Part shown: positions 8,466 through 16,330 of the stretch, piece by piece
Layout: every line of letters starts with the position of its first letter
How positions within the stretch are numbered: position 1 is the first letter of the stretch
Assembly (NCBI GenBank): GCA_044226865.1
Contig: JBGAGE010000001.1
Span: forward strand, 186,001 to 250,000
DNA length: 64,000 nt
Direction of reading: 5' to 3'
DNA from: TMP-86 sp044226865
GTDB lineage: Bacteria; Pseudomonadota; Gammaproteobacteria; Steroidobacterales; Steroidobacteraceae
Program-made: the position numbers and the translations under genes
Notes under the pieces: model-generated
The model's input: only the letters and a program-made list of their open reading frames with translations
The model's database searches: none
Told to the model about the DNA's origin: nothing

Positions 8466-10400
8466 ATGTCGAGAATCACCGGTTCATTGTCCGCCAGCGC
8501 CTTGGCGCTGCTGCTCGCAGCCTGCGGAGGCGGTTCTTCCGTGCCCGTGCAGGCGCCGACACCACCGCAAGCCGTGCAGGTACCGCTGCTGCTCAGCGAC
8601 GCCTCGAGCGAGGATTGGAGCCTGATCGGCGTGAAGGTGCTGAGCATCGACCTGCAGCCGCAGGATGGTGGCAGTCCCGTGCGCATCTTCAGCGCGGCGG
8701 ATCCCGCGCCCATGATCAACCTGGCGCAGCTCGATCAGATCGGGGAATTGCTGGGGCAGGCGAGCGTGCCGCAGGGCACCTACACCGGCGCCACGCTCAC
8801 CGTTGCCGCCAATCCCGGAGATGTGCTGCTCACCGTGGCGGCGGATCCACAGGCGGGCTTCGATGGCGTTCCCGGCAGCAGCATCCCGGCCGACCAGATC
8901 CAGATCCAGGGTGCTCGCGGCAGCGCGCCGGCGCTCAGCGTACCGGTGAAGATCGACTTCGATTCGCCATGGACGGCCGGTGGTTCGAATGCGGGTGCAT
9001 TGGACCTGGAAGTGGACCTGGCGCATCCGGCCTTCATCGTCGGCCATCGTCCCACCGGCGGTGGCGCGACCGTCTGGGCCGTGCGCTTCGACGGCCCGGT
9101 GCGTCACCGTGCCGCGCGCGACCTGCGCCGGCTGGTGCTGCGTCACACCTATGGCCATGTGACCGCGGTGGCAGACGATGCGGCGTCGATCACCATCGAG
9201 AAGGAACTGCCGGCGCTGCCCGTGCAGACTCCGGAGACCTCGGTGTCGACGGCGCAGGTGTTGCGGATCCAGGCCGATGCCGCCAATGGCACGCTGTTCT
9301 ACGATGTCGATGCGCACACGCGTGTGTTGGTGAGGGATTTCGCCGCGCAGGCGCAGAGTCTCCCCGGCCGGTTCGTGCGCGTTGCCGCGCGTTACCAGCA
9401 GGACGGCACGCTGGTGGCCACGCGCATCTGGAGTTCCAGCCAGTTCAATTCCGTGTGGCTGAGCCCGGAAGGTCACGTGTACCACGTGGATGCCGCGAAC
9501 GCACGCATCCAGGTCGCCAACGAAACGGGAAGGCCGGTTACCCTGAAGGTCGATGCCGACACGCAGTTCTTCTTCCGCACGCCGGAGAACGCCGGAGCCG
9601 ACGCCACGCCCATCGGCACGGGTCCCGCCTTCCTCGCCGCCGGCAACCTGGTGCGTGGATTCAAGGTTCACGCCAGCGTGGTCGATCCGCTCGCGGCGGA
9701 ACTGGTGGCGCAATCGATCGATATCGAGACCGCCACTTACGATGGCAGGCTCACGGCGGCCGATGCGTCCGGATTCACCCAGACGCGTCATTTCCGTAAC
9801 TCGCTCGACGATTACAGCCACGCCCTGACCTACCTCGGCGCCGACCAGCCCAACGGCATCGACGCGAATGGCAATGACATCAGCGGATTCAAGTGGTGGA
9901 ACTTTGCGTATCCCACGCAGCTGCACACGGGTGCGACGGGCGTCGACGAGTTCGTCGCCATCGCCAACGGCAGCGCCGATGCAGGCGGCACGCTCGGCAG
10001 GCTCACACCCTGGAGCGCGAGCTTTGCGCGCTGGGATGCAACGAGCGGTGGTTGGGCCGCTGCCAACACCATCCTCATGCCCACGCGGCTGCCACTCGGA
10101 ACGGTGGTGAATCCGTTCGCGGATGGCGCGTTCACGATGAACCTGCCCGGCGGAGCCGTGGCGCTGTCCGTCGCTGTGTCCACCACGCCCGGTTCCGCGA
10201 CCCTTGCGTATCAGGTGGACCGCAGCGGCGGCGTCGTCAGCGTCAGTCCGCTGGATGTCAGCACTGCCGCTGGATTGGATGCCTTGAATGCCGGGTTGGT
10301 GAGTGGGGCGGTCGTCAAGGTGTATGGAGTGCCACAGGCTGATGGCGGCATCCGGGCCTACGCCTTGGCTTTCTACACCGGGGCTGTGTCGATGGAATGA
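8466..10400 (+). CDS. Large lipoprotein with DUF4382-like and DUF5666-like domains
   Basis: A 644-residue predicted lipoprotein. The ATG at 8466 follows a GGGAGTAG ribosome-binding site and gives a signal ending LALLLAAC with the lipid-modified Cys at 20; an upstream ATG at 8391 is less likely. Residues ~35-230 resemble the DUF4382 type (tandem strands on how a quantity affects 'VKVLSIDLQPQDGG'). The rest is made of repeated small beta segments (GHVTAVADDAASITIE; GHVYHVDAANARIQV) like DUF5666. Such proteins are envelope-bound and of unknown function. A strong hairpin follows the stop. Confidence 0.75.
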   Translation: MSRITGSLSASALALLLAACGGGSSVPVQAPTPPQAVQVPLLLSDASSEDWSLIGVKVLSIDLQPQDGGSPVRIFSAADPAPMINLAQLDQIGELLGQASVPQGTYTGATLTVAANPGDVLLTVAADPQAGFDGVPGSSIPADQIQIQGARGSAPALSVPVKIDFDSPWTAGGSNAGALDLEVDLAHPAFIVGHRPTGGGATVWAVRFDGPVRHRAARDLRRLVLRHTYGHVTAVADDAASITIEKELPALPVQTPETSVSTAQVLRIQADAANGTLFYDVDAHTRVLVRDFAAQAQSLPGRFVRVAARYQQDGTLVATRIWSSSQFNSVWLSPEGHVYHVDAANARIQVANETGRPVTLKVDADTQFFFRTPENAGADATPIGTGPAFLAAGNLVRGFKVHASVVDPLAAELVAQSIDIETATYDGRLTAADASGFTQTRHFRNSLDDYSHALTYLGADQPNGIDANGNDISGFKWWNFAYPTQLHTGATGVDEFVAIANGSADAGGTLGRLTPWSASFARWDATSGGWAAANTILMPTRLPLGTVVNPFADGAFTMNLPGGAVALSVAVSTTPGSATLAYQVDRSGGVVSVSPLDVSTAAGLDALNAGLVSGAVVKVYGVPQADGGIRAYALAFYTGAVSME

Positions 10401-10423
10401 TTCGGCTCTTTTGAGATGAGGTT

Positions 10424-10458
10424 GGCGGTGGTGTTGGGGCGGCCACAACACCACCGCC
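10424..10458. terminator. Strong hairpin between convergent genes
   Basis: A perfect 13-bp stem (GGCGGTGGTGTTG with CAACACCACCGCC, loop 9 nt) fills the gap between the convergent lipoprotein gene and the small minus-strand gene ending at 10464. There is no U-tract on either strand, so it may end transcription only partly or protect mRNA ends from both sides. Confidence 0.55.
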
Positions 10459-10463
10459 GACGG

Positions 10464-10799
10464 CTAGTTGGGCTTGGACGTCGTGCCGCCAAGAGTCCGC
10501 GCTACCAGTGATTGGAATGCATTCAGCTCAAAGTCCGGTTGTTCGCGGCACGCATCGGCGATGGCGCGCGCCTCGCTGGCGCTGACGCCGACCACGCTGA
10601 ACGCGGAGACGATTTCCCCGTCGGTCATCACGAAGCGCGCAGTCTGGGCGGGCCCGTCGTAGGCCACGCCGAGCCCGGCGCCCGAGTGCAGTGCAGTCGA
10701 CACGGCGGCTGGATCGGCAAATGGGGCAAGGAGTTTGGCCAGGGCGGAAGCATCATCGAGGCGCGCGTTGGCGAGATAGATCTTGACCGGTTCGCTCAT
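10464..10799 (-). CDS. Hypothetical protein, 111 aa
   Basis: A short acidic, soluble protein that I do not recognise. The ATG at 10799 is preferred because it has a GGAGAG ribosome-binding site 6 nt upstream; the longer frame to 10856 adds an implausible basic leader. It has no signal peptide and no cysteine motif beyond a single DACREQ. Alternating hydrophobic and small residues with a central DGPAQTARFVMTDGEIVSAFSVVG suggest a small alpha/beta fold. It lies 19 nt after the esterase gene, as the last gene of the ocd-rocF-esterase operon. Confidence 0.6.
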   Translation of the reverse strand: MSEPVKIYLANARLDDASALAKLLAPFADPAAVSTALHSGAGLGVAYDGPAQTARFVMTDGEIVSAFSVVGVSASEARAIADACREQPDFELNAFQSLVARTLGGTTSKPN

Positions 10800-10818
10800 G
10801 TTCTCTCCGCAATCTTGT

Positions 10819-11754
10819 TCATGACGCTGAAGCCCTGAGCGCATGCGCCACTGCATCGATGGCCACTCGCGCAGCAGGGATCACGCGCCCCATGGTGATG
10901 AATCCATGAATCTGCCCCGGCACACGCCAGGCCGTGACCGGCACGCCGGCTTGCAGCAACTTCATCGCATACTGCTCGCCTTCATCTCGCAGCGGATCGA
11001 ATTGAGCCGTCAATACATAGGCCGGTGGAAGTCCGGTAAAGTCCGCGGCATGCGCCGGTGACAGCCGCCAGTCGGTGAGGTCGGCGTAGCCGTCGAGATA
11101 GTGACGGTGGAACCATGCCTGGTTGGCGCGCGTCAGCAGGTAGCCCTCTGCGAAAGCGCGTTGTGATTCGCAGGCCATGGTGAAGTCCGTGGCGGGGTAG
11201 ATCAGTATCTGCTGGGCAATGCGCGGTCCGCGCTCATCGCGCGCGCGCAAGGCCGTTACCGCCGCAAAATTGCCGCCGGCGCTGTCGCCGCCCACCGCGA
11301 TGTGCGCGGGGTTTGCGCCGAGCGTGGCGGCGTGTTCCGCTACCCAGCACACCGCCGCGTAGGCATCGTTCAGGCCTTGCGGAAAGGGGTGCTCGGGCGC
11401 AAGGCGGTAGTCGACGGAGACCAACAGGAAGCCCGAGGCATTGGCCAGCGCGCGGCACAGCGAATCCACCGATTGCAGGTTTCCCAGCACCCAGCCTCCG
11501 CCGTGCAGGTAGACCAGCACCGGCAAGCGCCGTGGCGTCGAGGCGGGACGGTACAGGCGCAGGGGAATGGGGCCGTTGGGTCCTGGGATGTTGAAGTCGC
11601 GAACCTCCGCCACGTCCTCGGGATCCGGGGTGAGCAAGGGCCGGCCGGCATCGTAGAACTGGCGCGCGATCGGCGCGCTCAGCAGTTCGTAGGCGGGAAT
11701 GGTGGAGTTGGCGATGCGCTTGAGCAGCGCCTGCGAGTCGGCATCCAGGGGCAT
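10819..11754 (-). CDS. Alpha/beta hydrolase, hormone-sensitive lipase-like esterase
   Basis: A 311-residue esterase of the HSL/bacterial family IV type. The oxyanion motif HGGGW, the nucleophile elbow GDSAGG, the acid residue in QFDPLRDEGEQYA and the catalytic histidine in GQIHGF are all in order. No signal peptide is apparent, so it is probably cytoplasmic. It follows rocF by 25 nt and precedes a small hypothetical gene by 19 nt, so it is likely co-transcribed with arginine catabolism genes, although the link in function is unclear. Confidence 0.88.
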   Translation of the reverse strand: MPLDADSQALLKRIANSTIPAYELLSAPIARQFYDAGRPLLTPDPEDVAEVRDFNIPGPNGPIPLRLYRPASTPRRLPVLVYLHGGGWVLGNLQSVDSLCRALANASGFLLVSVDYRLAPEHPFPQGLNDAYAAVCWVAEHAATLGANPAHIAVGGDSAGGNFAAVTALRARDERGPRIAQQILIYPATDFTMACESQRAFAEGYLLTRANQAWFHRHYLDGYADLTDWRLSPAHAADFTGLPPAYVLTAQFDPLRDEGEQYAMKLLQAGVPVTAWRVPGQIHGFITMGRVIPAARVAIDAVAHALRASAS

Positions 11755-11779
11755 GGTGTCATCCTGTCAAAGCTGCGGC

Positions 11780-12694
11780 TCAGCGGCGCATCAACGTGCT
11801 CTTGCCGAACAGCGAGGCCACGAGGTCGACGGCGACCTCGGCGGTGCGATTGCGCACATCCAGCGCCGGATTCAATTCCATGACATCCAGCGAGCGCATG
11901 CGCCCGGTATCGGCGATCATCTCCATGCACAACTGCGCTTCGCGATAGGACGGGCCGCCGGGAACCGTGGTGCCCACGCCCGGCGCGATGTCGGGATCGA
12001 GGAAGTCCACATCGAAACTCACGTGCAGGTGTGCATCCGCGGGCAGGGATTCGAGCGCCACTTCCAAGGTGCGCCGCATGCCCACCTCATCGATGTAGCG
12101 CATGTCGAACACTTCGAGCCCCGCCTCGTGCACGAAGCGCTTCTCGCCCTGGTCGACGCTGCGGATGCCGATCTCGCGGATCCAGGAGGATTGCAGCGCC
12201 GGCGCCGCGCCGCTCATGCGCGTCAGTTCCGCAGGCCCATGGCCGCACAGGCACGACACTGGCATGCCATGCAGGTTGCCGCTGGGTGTGAGCACGCTGG
12301 TGTTGAAATCCGCGTGCGCGTCCAGCCACAGCACGCGCAACGGCTGGCCGCGTTCGCGGCAATGGCGCGCCACCGCGCTGATGGAGCCGATGGCCAGCGC
12401 GTGATCGCCACCGAGCAGGATCGGCAACCGCTCCTCGCGCAATTCGGCATGGACCGCATCGTGTACGGCGGTAGACCACGCCAGCACCTGCGGCAAGTGA
12501 CGATAGCCGCCCTCGGGCGCGGCCTCGGGGTTGGCCGGGCCGACCAGGTCACCGCGGTCGCGAACCTCGGCGCCCTGCGACTCGAGCGTCGCCCGGATGC
12601 GCGCGACGCGCAGTGCTTCGGGGCCCATGGATGCGCCGCGCATGCCCGCCCCGATGTCGGTGGGCGCGCCGATCAGCGATACGCGCTGGCGCAT
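11780..12694 (-). CDS. rocF: Arginase
   Basis: A 304-residue ureohydrolase. Both manganese-binding signatures are intact: GGDHALA, DAHADFNT and SFDVDFLDP, with the substrate loop near SGNLHGMP. Length and the early GAPTDIGAG segment favour arginase over agmatinase. It hydrolyses L-arginine to urea and ornithine. It lies 6 nt downstream of the ornithine cyclodeaminase gene, so the two would take arginine to proline with loss of urea and ammonia. The divergent Lrp/AsnC gene is the obvious regulator. Confidence 0.92.
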   Translation of the reverse strand: MRQRVSLIGAPTDIGAGMRGASMGPEALRVARIRATLESQGAEVRDRGDLVGPANPEAAPEGGYRHLPQVLAWSTAVHDAVHAELREERLPILLGGDHALAIGSISAVARHCRERGQPLRVLWLDAHADFNTSVLTPSGNLHGMPVSCLCGHGPAELTRMSGAAPALQSSWIREIGIRSVDQGEKRFVHEAGLEVFDMRYIDEVGMRRTLEVALESLPADAHLHVSFDVDFLDPDIAPGVGTTVPGGPSYREAQLCMEMIADTGRMRSLDVMELNPALDVRNRTAEVAVDLVASLFGKSTLMRR

Positions 12695-12700
12695 GGGTTT

Positions 12701-13765
12701 TCAGGACACCTTGCGCAGGCGCGCGCGTCCGCCGCCGCCGAGCGTGCCGCCGAACAAGTCCTTGGGGTCCTCCAGGGTGGGGACCAGGTCGATGTCGCGG
12801 CCGCCCTTGCGCTCCTCGAGCAGCGCGTGCAGGAAGCGCAGCGCCGAGTAATCCTCGAGCGCAAAGCCCACCGAGTCGAAGATCGTGATGTCGCTCGCGC
12901 TGCTACGGGCCGGCGCCTCGCCTGCGCACACGCGGGCGAACTCGGTCACCGGGAAGTCCGCCGGCATCTGCTGGATCTCGCCCTCGATGCGCGATTGCGG
13001 TTCGTATTCCACGAACACGCGTGCCTCGGGCATGCGCAGCACGTCGGCGTGCAGCTCGGTCTTGCCGGGGCAATCCCCGCCCACGGCATTGATGTGCACG
13101 CCCGGGCGCACCATTGGCGGGGTGAGGATCACGGCGTTGCGCTTGTCCGCGGTGACAGTGGTGATGATGTCGGCGCCGCGGCAGGCATCGGCCGAGGAAG
13201 CCGCCTTCACGATCTTCATGTCGGCGAGGTGTGGCATCGCGCGCAGGTTGCGCTCCAGCTTGGCGGTGGCGAGGGGGTCCACGTCGAACAGGCGGAGTTC
13301 GCGCACGCGGAGCAGGCGCTCGAAGGCAATGGCCTGGAACTCGCTCTGCGCGCCGTTGCCGATCAGCGCCATTACGCGCGCGTCGGGCCGCGCCAGCCAC
13401 TTGGCGGCCAACGCCGACATGGCGGCGGTGCGCAAGGCGGTGGTGACGGTGAGCTCGGACAGCAGCAGGGGGTAGCCGGTGGCCACATCGGCGAGCACGC
13501 CGAATGCCGTGACCGTGAGCAGGCCTTCCGAGGTGTTCTTCGGGTGGCCGTTGACGTACTTGAAGGAGTACAGCTGTCCGTCGCTCGTGGGCATGAGCTC
13601 GATCACGCCCACGGGAGAATGGCTGGCCAAGCGGGCGGACTTCTCGAACTGGCTCCAGCGGCGGTAGTCCGCCTCGATCTCGGCGGCCAGGCGTTCGATG
13701 AATTCGCCTGCGCCGATGTCATTGATCATGCGCGCCACGTCGCTGACGCCGATGTAATGGACCAT
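12701..13765 (-). CDS. ocd: Ornithine cyclodeaminase
   Basis: A 354-residue protein of the ornithine cyclodeaminase/mu-crystallin family. The NAD-binding Rossmann segment is ARVMALIGNGAQSEFQ, and the family motif with substrate-binding residues appears at KYVNGHPKNTSEG and in HINAVGGDCPGKTEL with the conserved aspartate. It converts L-ornithine to L-proline and ammonia. First gene of the operon ocd-rocF-esterase-hypothetical, divergent from the Lrp/AsnC regulator. Length and the GGDCPGKTEL form are typical of true OCD rather than a ketimine reductase. Confidence 0.9.
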   Translation of the reverse strand: MVHYIGVSDVARMINDIGAGEFIERLAAEIEADYRRWSQFEKSARLASHSPVGVIELMPTSDGQLYSFKYVNGHPKNTSEGLLTVTAFGVLADVATGYPLLLSELTVTTALRTAAMSALAAKWLARPDARVMALIGNGAQSEFQAIAFERLLRVRELRLFDVDPLATAKLERNLRAMPHLADMKIVKAASSADACRGADIITTVTADKRNAVILTPPMVRPGVHINAVGGDCPGKTELHADVLRMPEARVFVEYEPQSRIEGEIQQMPADFPVTEFARVCAGEAPARSSASDITIFDSVGFALEDYSALRFLHALLEERKGGRDIDLVPTLEDPKDLFGGTLGGGGRARLRKVS

Positions 13766-13838
13766 GTCAGTCTCCCGAAATCAAAGCCCATGATCCGGGG
13801 TTTGCGTGCTAACAAGAAGGCAGCAAAGTGCTAAAAAT

Positions 13839-13876
13839 GTGATATAAATTGATCAAAATGTCACTATTAAATGTCA
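13839..13876. promoter_or_regulatory. AT-rich divergent operator/promoter region with repeated AAATGTCA
   Basis: The 133-bp gap between ocd and the Lrp/AsnC gene has a short AT-rich stretch unusual for this GC-rich region. It contains AAATGTCA twice (13856-13863 and 13869-13876), 13 bp apart, and a GTGA...TCAC dyad (13839-13842 and 13861-13864). Lrp-type regulators often bind such degenerate AT-rich sites near their own promoter, so this is a good candidate for autoregulation and control of ocd-rocF. Confidence 0.45.
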
Positions 13877-13898
13877 TTATGATCGATATGGAGGTCCC

Positions 13899-14321
13899 AT
13901 GGATGACATCGACCGGGAGCTGATCGCCCTGCTGCGCACCAATGCCCGTGCCACGGTGGCTTCCCTGGCAAAGTCGCTCAAGGTGGCGCGTGGCACGGTG
14001 CAGAACCGTATCGCCAAGCTGGAGCGTTCCGGCATCATTGCGGGCTACGGCGTGCGCCTGAAGCCGCACACCGACACGCATCGCGTCGCCGCCATGATGA
14101 CCATCGAGGTGGAGGGAAATCACCTGGAGCGCGTGCTGCGAACCCTGCGGGGTGACCCCGAGGTCCACACCCTGCATACCACCAATGGGCGCTGGGACCT
14201 GATCGCCGAGATCAGCGCCGCCAGCCTCGAGTCGCTCGACCAGGTCATCAGCCGCATCCGTCGCATCGATGGCATCACGCGCACCGAGACCAGCCTGCTG
14301 CTCTCCACGCACAAGCTCTAG
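13899..14321 (+). CDS. Lrp/AsnC family transcriptional regulator
   Basis: A 140-residue regulator with an N-terminal winged HTH (about residues 2-60: DIDRELIALLRTNARATVASLAKSL with the recognition helix in VARGTVQNRIAKLE) and a C-terminal RAM ligand-binding domain (about 65-138, including VHTLHTTNGRWDLIAEI). A GGAGG-like ribosome-binding site lies before the ATG. Divergent arrangement with ocd-rocF suggests it senses an amino acid such as arginine or ornithine and controls that operon. The specific effector is inferred. Confidence 0.9.
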   Translation: MDDIDRELIALLRTNARATVASLAKSLKVARGTVQNRIAKLERSGIIAGYGVRLKPHTDTHRVAAMMTIEVEGNHLERVLRTLRGDPEVHTLHTTNGRWDLIAEISAASLESLDQVISRIRRIDGITRTETSLLLSTHKL

Positions 14322-14368
14322 GCACCGGGCTGGCCGGGTCGCCATCTCTTTCGCCGGCGCAAAGGCGA

Positions 14369-14374
14369 TATAAT
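14369..14374 (+). promoter_or_regulatory. -10 promoter element TATAAT
   Basis: A consensus TATAAT lies 52 bp upstream of the ATG at 14427, inside GCGATATAATGCGCGC. No clear TTGACA is seen 16-18 bp upstream (TCTCTT is the closest). It is the likely promoter of the periplasmic protein gene. Confidence 0.5.
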
Positions 14375-14426
14375 GCGCGCTCGCGCCATCGCGGCGCCGC
14401 GTGCGCCAAGTTCCAAGGGGGTCTTC

Positions 14427-15653
14427 ATGTCTGCAATGCATTCGCTGCCGCGTGTCGCGGTGTTGACCGGATTCGTATTGGCCGGGTTCGCGGGCGCCGC
14501 CGGCGCCGACGTCACCATCGAGGAGAAGTCCTCGATCGAAGCCGCCATCTTCAAGGCGCATGGCAATTCCACCGAGAACTACGCCGGTGACAAGAAGCGC
14601 CATGACACCGAGCTGCATTGCGAAGGCATGATGTCCATGTTCTGCGGAAAGGCGGGCAGCGGCGAAATCGTCCGCCTCGACAAGAACATGACCTACGACC
14701 TCGAACCCGCCAAGAAGCGCTACCGCGAACATCCGCTGCCCACCGAGGCGGAGCGCAAAGAGATGCAGAAGCGCATGGCGGAGGCGTTGGAAAAGATGAA
14801 GCAGTGCGCCGCTCAGCAGCCGCAGCCCGCCGCCGTCGATACCTCCAAGTGCGAGATGTCGCCCGCCAAGGTCGACGTCAAGAACCTCGGGCCCGACGGC
14901 CAGATCCTCGGCCACGATGTGCGCCATACCGCCGTGACCCTCACTTCCAGTTGCACGGATCGTGAAACGCACGAAGTTTGCGACATGCAGTTCGGGTTCG
15001 ATGTCTGGCAGACCGGCGACAAGGTGCCGGGACTTGAAGAGCGTGATGCCTTCATGAAGACGTACATGCAGAAGATGGGCTTGAGCGCCGAGGGCAACGC
15101 CGCGATGGCCAAGCAGGTCCAGCAGATGCTCGCGCCCTACGCCGAACAGATGAAGCAGTTGCAGGCCAAGTCGGCCGACCTCAAGGGTTTGTCGCTGCGC
15201 ACGGCCTTCCATGTGTCCTACGGCGGCGCGCAATGCTCCAAGGCCAGGGATGCCGCCGCCGCCAATGCCGGCGCACCCACCGACGTGGGCTCCGCTGCCA
15301 AGGATGCCGCCGCGCAAGGCGCGGCGGAGGCCGCCGCCGCGCGCGTCGCCGACGGCAGCGTCGGCGGTACCGTGGCCTCGCGCACCCTGTCCTCGGTGGG
15401 TGGCAAGCTCCTGTCCGGATTGTTCTCCAAGAAAAAGAAGGCTGAGGCCGCCGATGCACCCGCGGAAAAGGCGGCGGCGCCGGTCGACCCCACCATGGTG
15501 ACGATGCTGAAATTCTCGACCGAGACCACGGCGGTGACACCGGGTGCGGTGCCGGCCGAGCGCTTCGAAGTGCCGGCCGACTGGAAGAAGATCGAAGTCA
15601 AGCCGGGCAAGGAAGAGCCCTTCACCTGTCCGGGCAAGGGTAAGGGCGAGTGA
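14427..15653 (+). CDS. Exported protein of unknown function with Ala-rich C-terminal region
   Basis: A 408-residue protein I cannot name. The ATG at 14427 follows an AGGGGG ribosome-binding site and gives a classical signal peptide ending near AAGADVTI. The mature N-terminal part contains paired cysteines (ELHCEGMMSMFC; KQCAAQ; TSKCEM; SSCTDRETHEVC) and lysine-rich helices, which resembles DUF4412-like periplasmic proteins. From about residue 270 a low-complexity Ala/Gly stretch (DAAAQGAAEAAAARV) and a KKKK segment follow, then a short beta-rich tail with FTCPGKGKGE. Probably periplasmic; preceded by its own promoter element. Confidence 0.7.
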   Translation: MSAMHSLPRVAVLTGFVLAGFAGAAGADVTIEEKSSIEAAIFKAHGNSTENYAGDKKRHDTELHCEGMMSMFCGKAGSGEIVRLDKNMTYDLEPAKKRYREHPLPTEAERKEMQKRMAEALEKMKQCAAQQPQPAAVDTSKCEMSPAKVDVKNLGPDGQILGHDVRHTAVTLTSSCTDRETHEVCDMQFGFDVWQTGDKVPGLEERDAFMKTYMQKMGLSAEGNAAMAKQVQQMLAPYAEQMKQLQAKSADLKGLSLRTAFHVSYGGAQCSKARDAAAANAGAPTDVGSAAKDAAAQGAAEAAAARVADGSVGGTVASRTLSSVGGKLLSGLFSKKKKAEAADAPAEKAAAPVDPTMVTMLKFSTETTAVTPGAVPAERFEVPADWKKIEVKPGKEEPFTCPGKGKGE

Positions 15654-15693
15654 TCACACGCGCGCCGGCGGTTGGCCGCGCCGGCGTCTTGGC

Positions 15694-16323
15694 ATGCCCC
15701 CGGGCATGATCTGGTACTTCGATTTCATCTCTCCATACGCCTACCTGCAGTTCAAGCGCCTGCAGGCCCTCGGCGTGATCGGCGAGTTCCAGATGACGCC
15801 GATCCTGTTTGCGGGCATCCTGAAATCGCTCGGGCAGCGTGGTCCCGCCGAGATTCCCGGCAAGCGCGAATTCACCTATCGCCAGGTGTGCTGGCTCGCG
15901 CGCCGCCAGCAGGTTCCCTTCATGCTTCCCGCCGCGCATCCCTTCAATCCCCTGAAGTTGCTGCGCCTGGCGTTGCACCTGGAGGTGAGCATGCCGGCGG
16001 TGTCACGCCTGTTCGATTTCGTGTGGCGGGACGGCTGCATACCGGATGATGCGCCGGCTCTGCGCTCGGTGGCGATGGAATTGGGGGTGACGGACCTGGC
16101 GGTGCTGGATGATCCCGGCGTCAAGACGAGGCTGGCCGCGAACACCGATCGGGCCATCGCCGCGGGCGTATTCGGCGTGCCGACCATCGCCATCGGCAAT
16201 CACTTGTTCTGGGGCCAGGACAGCACCGACATGGCGCTGCAGTTCAACCGCGATCCCGGTAGTTTCGCGGCCGACGATGCCATCATCAGCCGCCTGCCGG
16301 CGGCGGCGTCGCGGCGCACCTGA
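15694..16323 (+). CDS. 2-hydroxychromene-2-carboxylate isomerase family (DsbA-fold) protein
   Basis: A 209-residue DsbA-like thioredoxin-fold protein. It opens with WYFDFISPYAYLQFKRL, the typical HCCA-isomerase start in which a serine replaces the DsbA CxxC, and ends with the GVFGVPTIAIGNHLFWGQD segment that carries the cis-proline. These glutathione-dependent enzymes act in aromatic (naphthalene-like) degradation or unknown GSH chemistry. Start could be 15694 or the ATG at 15706. It stands alone between the exported protein and the convergent TagH-like gene. Confidence 0.85.
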   Translation: MPPGMIWYFDFISPYAYLQFKRLQALGVIGEFQMTPILFAGILKSLGQRGPAEIPGKREFTYRQVCWLARRQQVPFMLPAAHPFNPLKLLRLALHLEVSMPAVSRLFDFVWRDGCIPDDAPALRSVAMELGVTDLAVLDDPGVKTRLAANTDRAIAAGVFGVPTIAIGNHLFWGQDSTDMALQFNRDPGSFAADDAIISRLPAAASRRT

Positions 16324-16330
16324 GGGCGTT

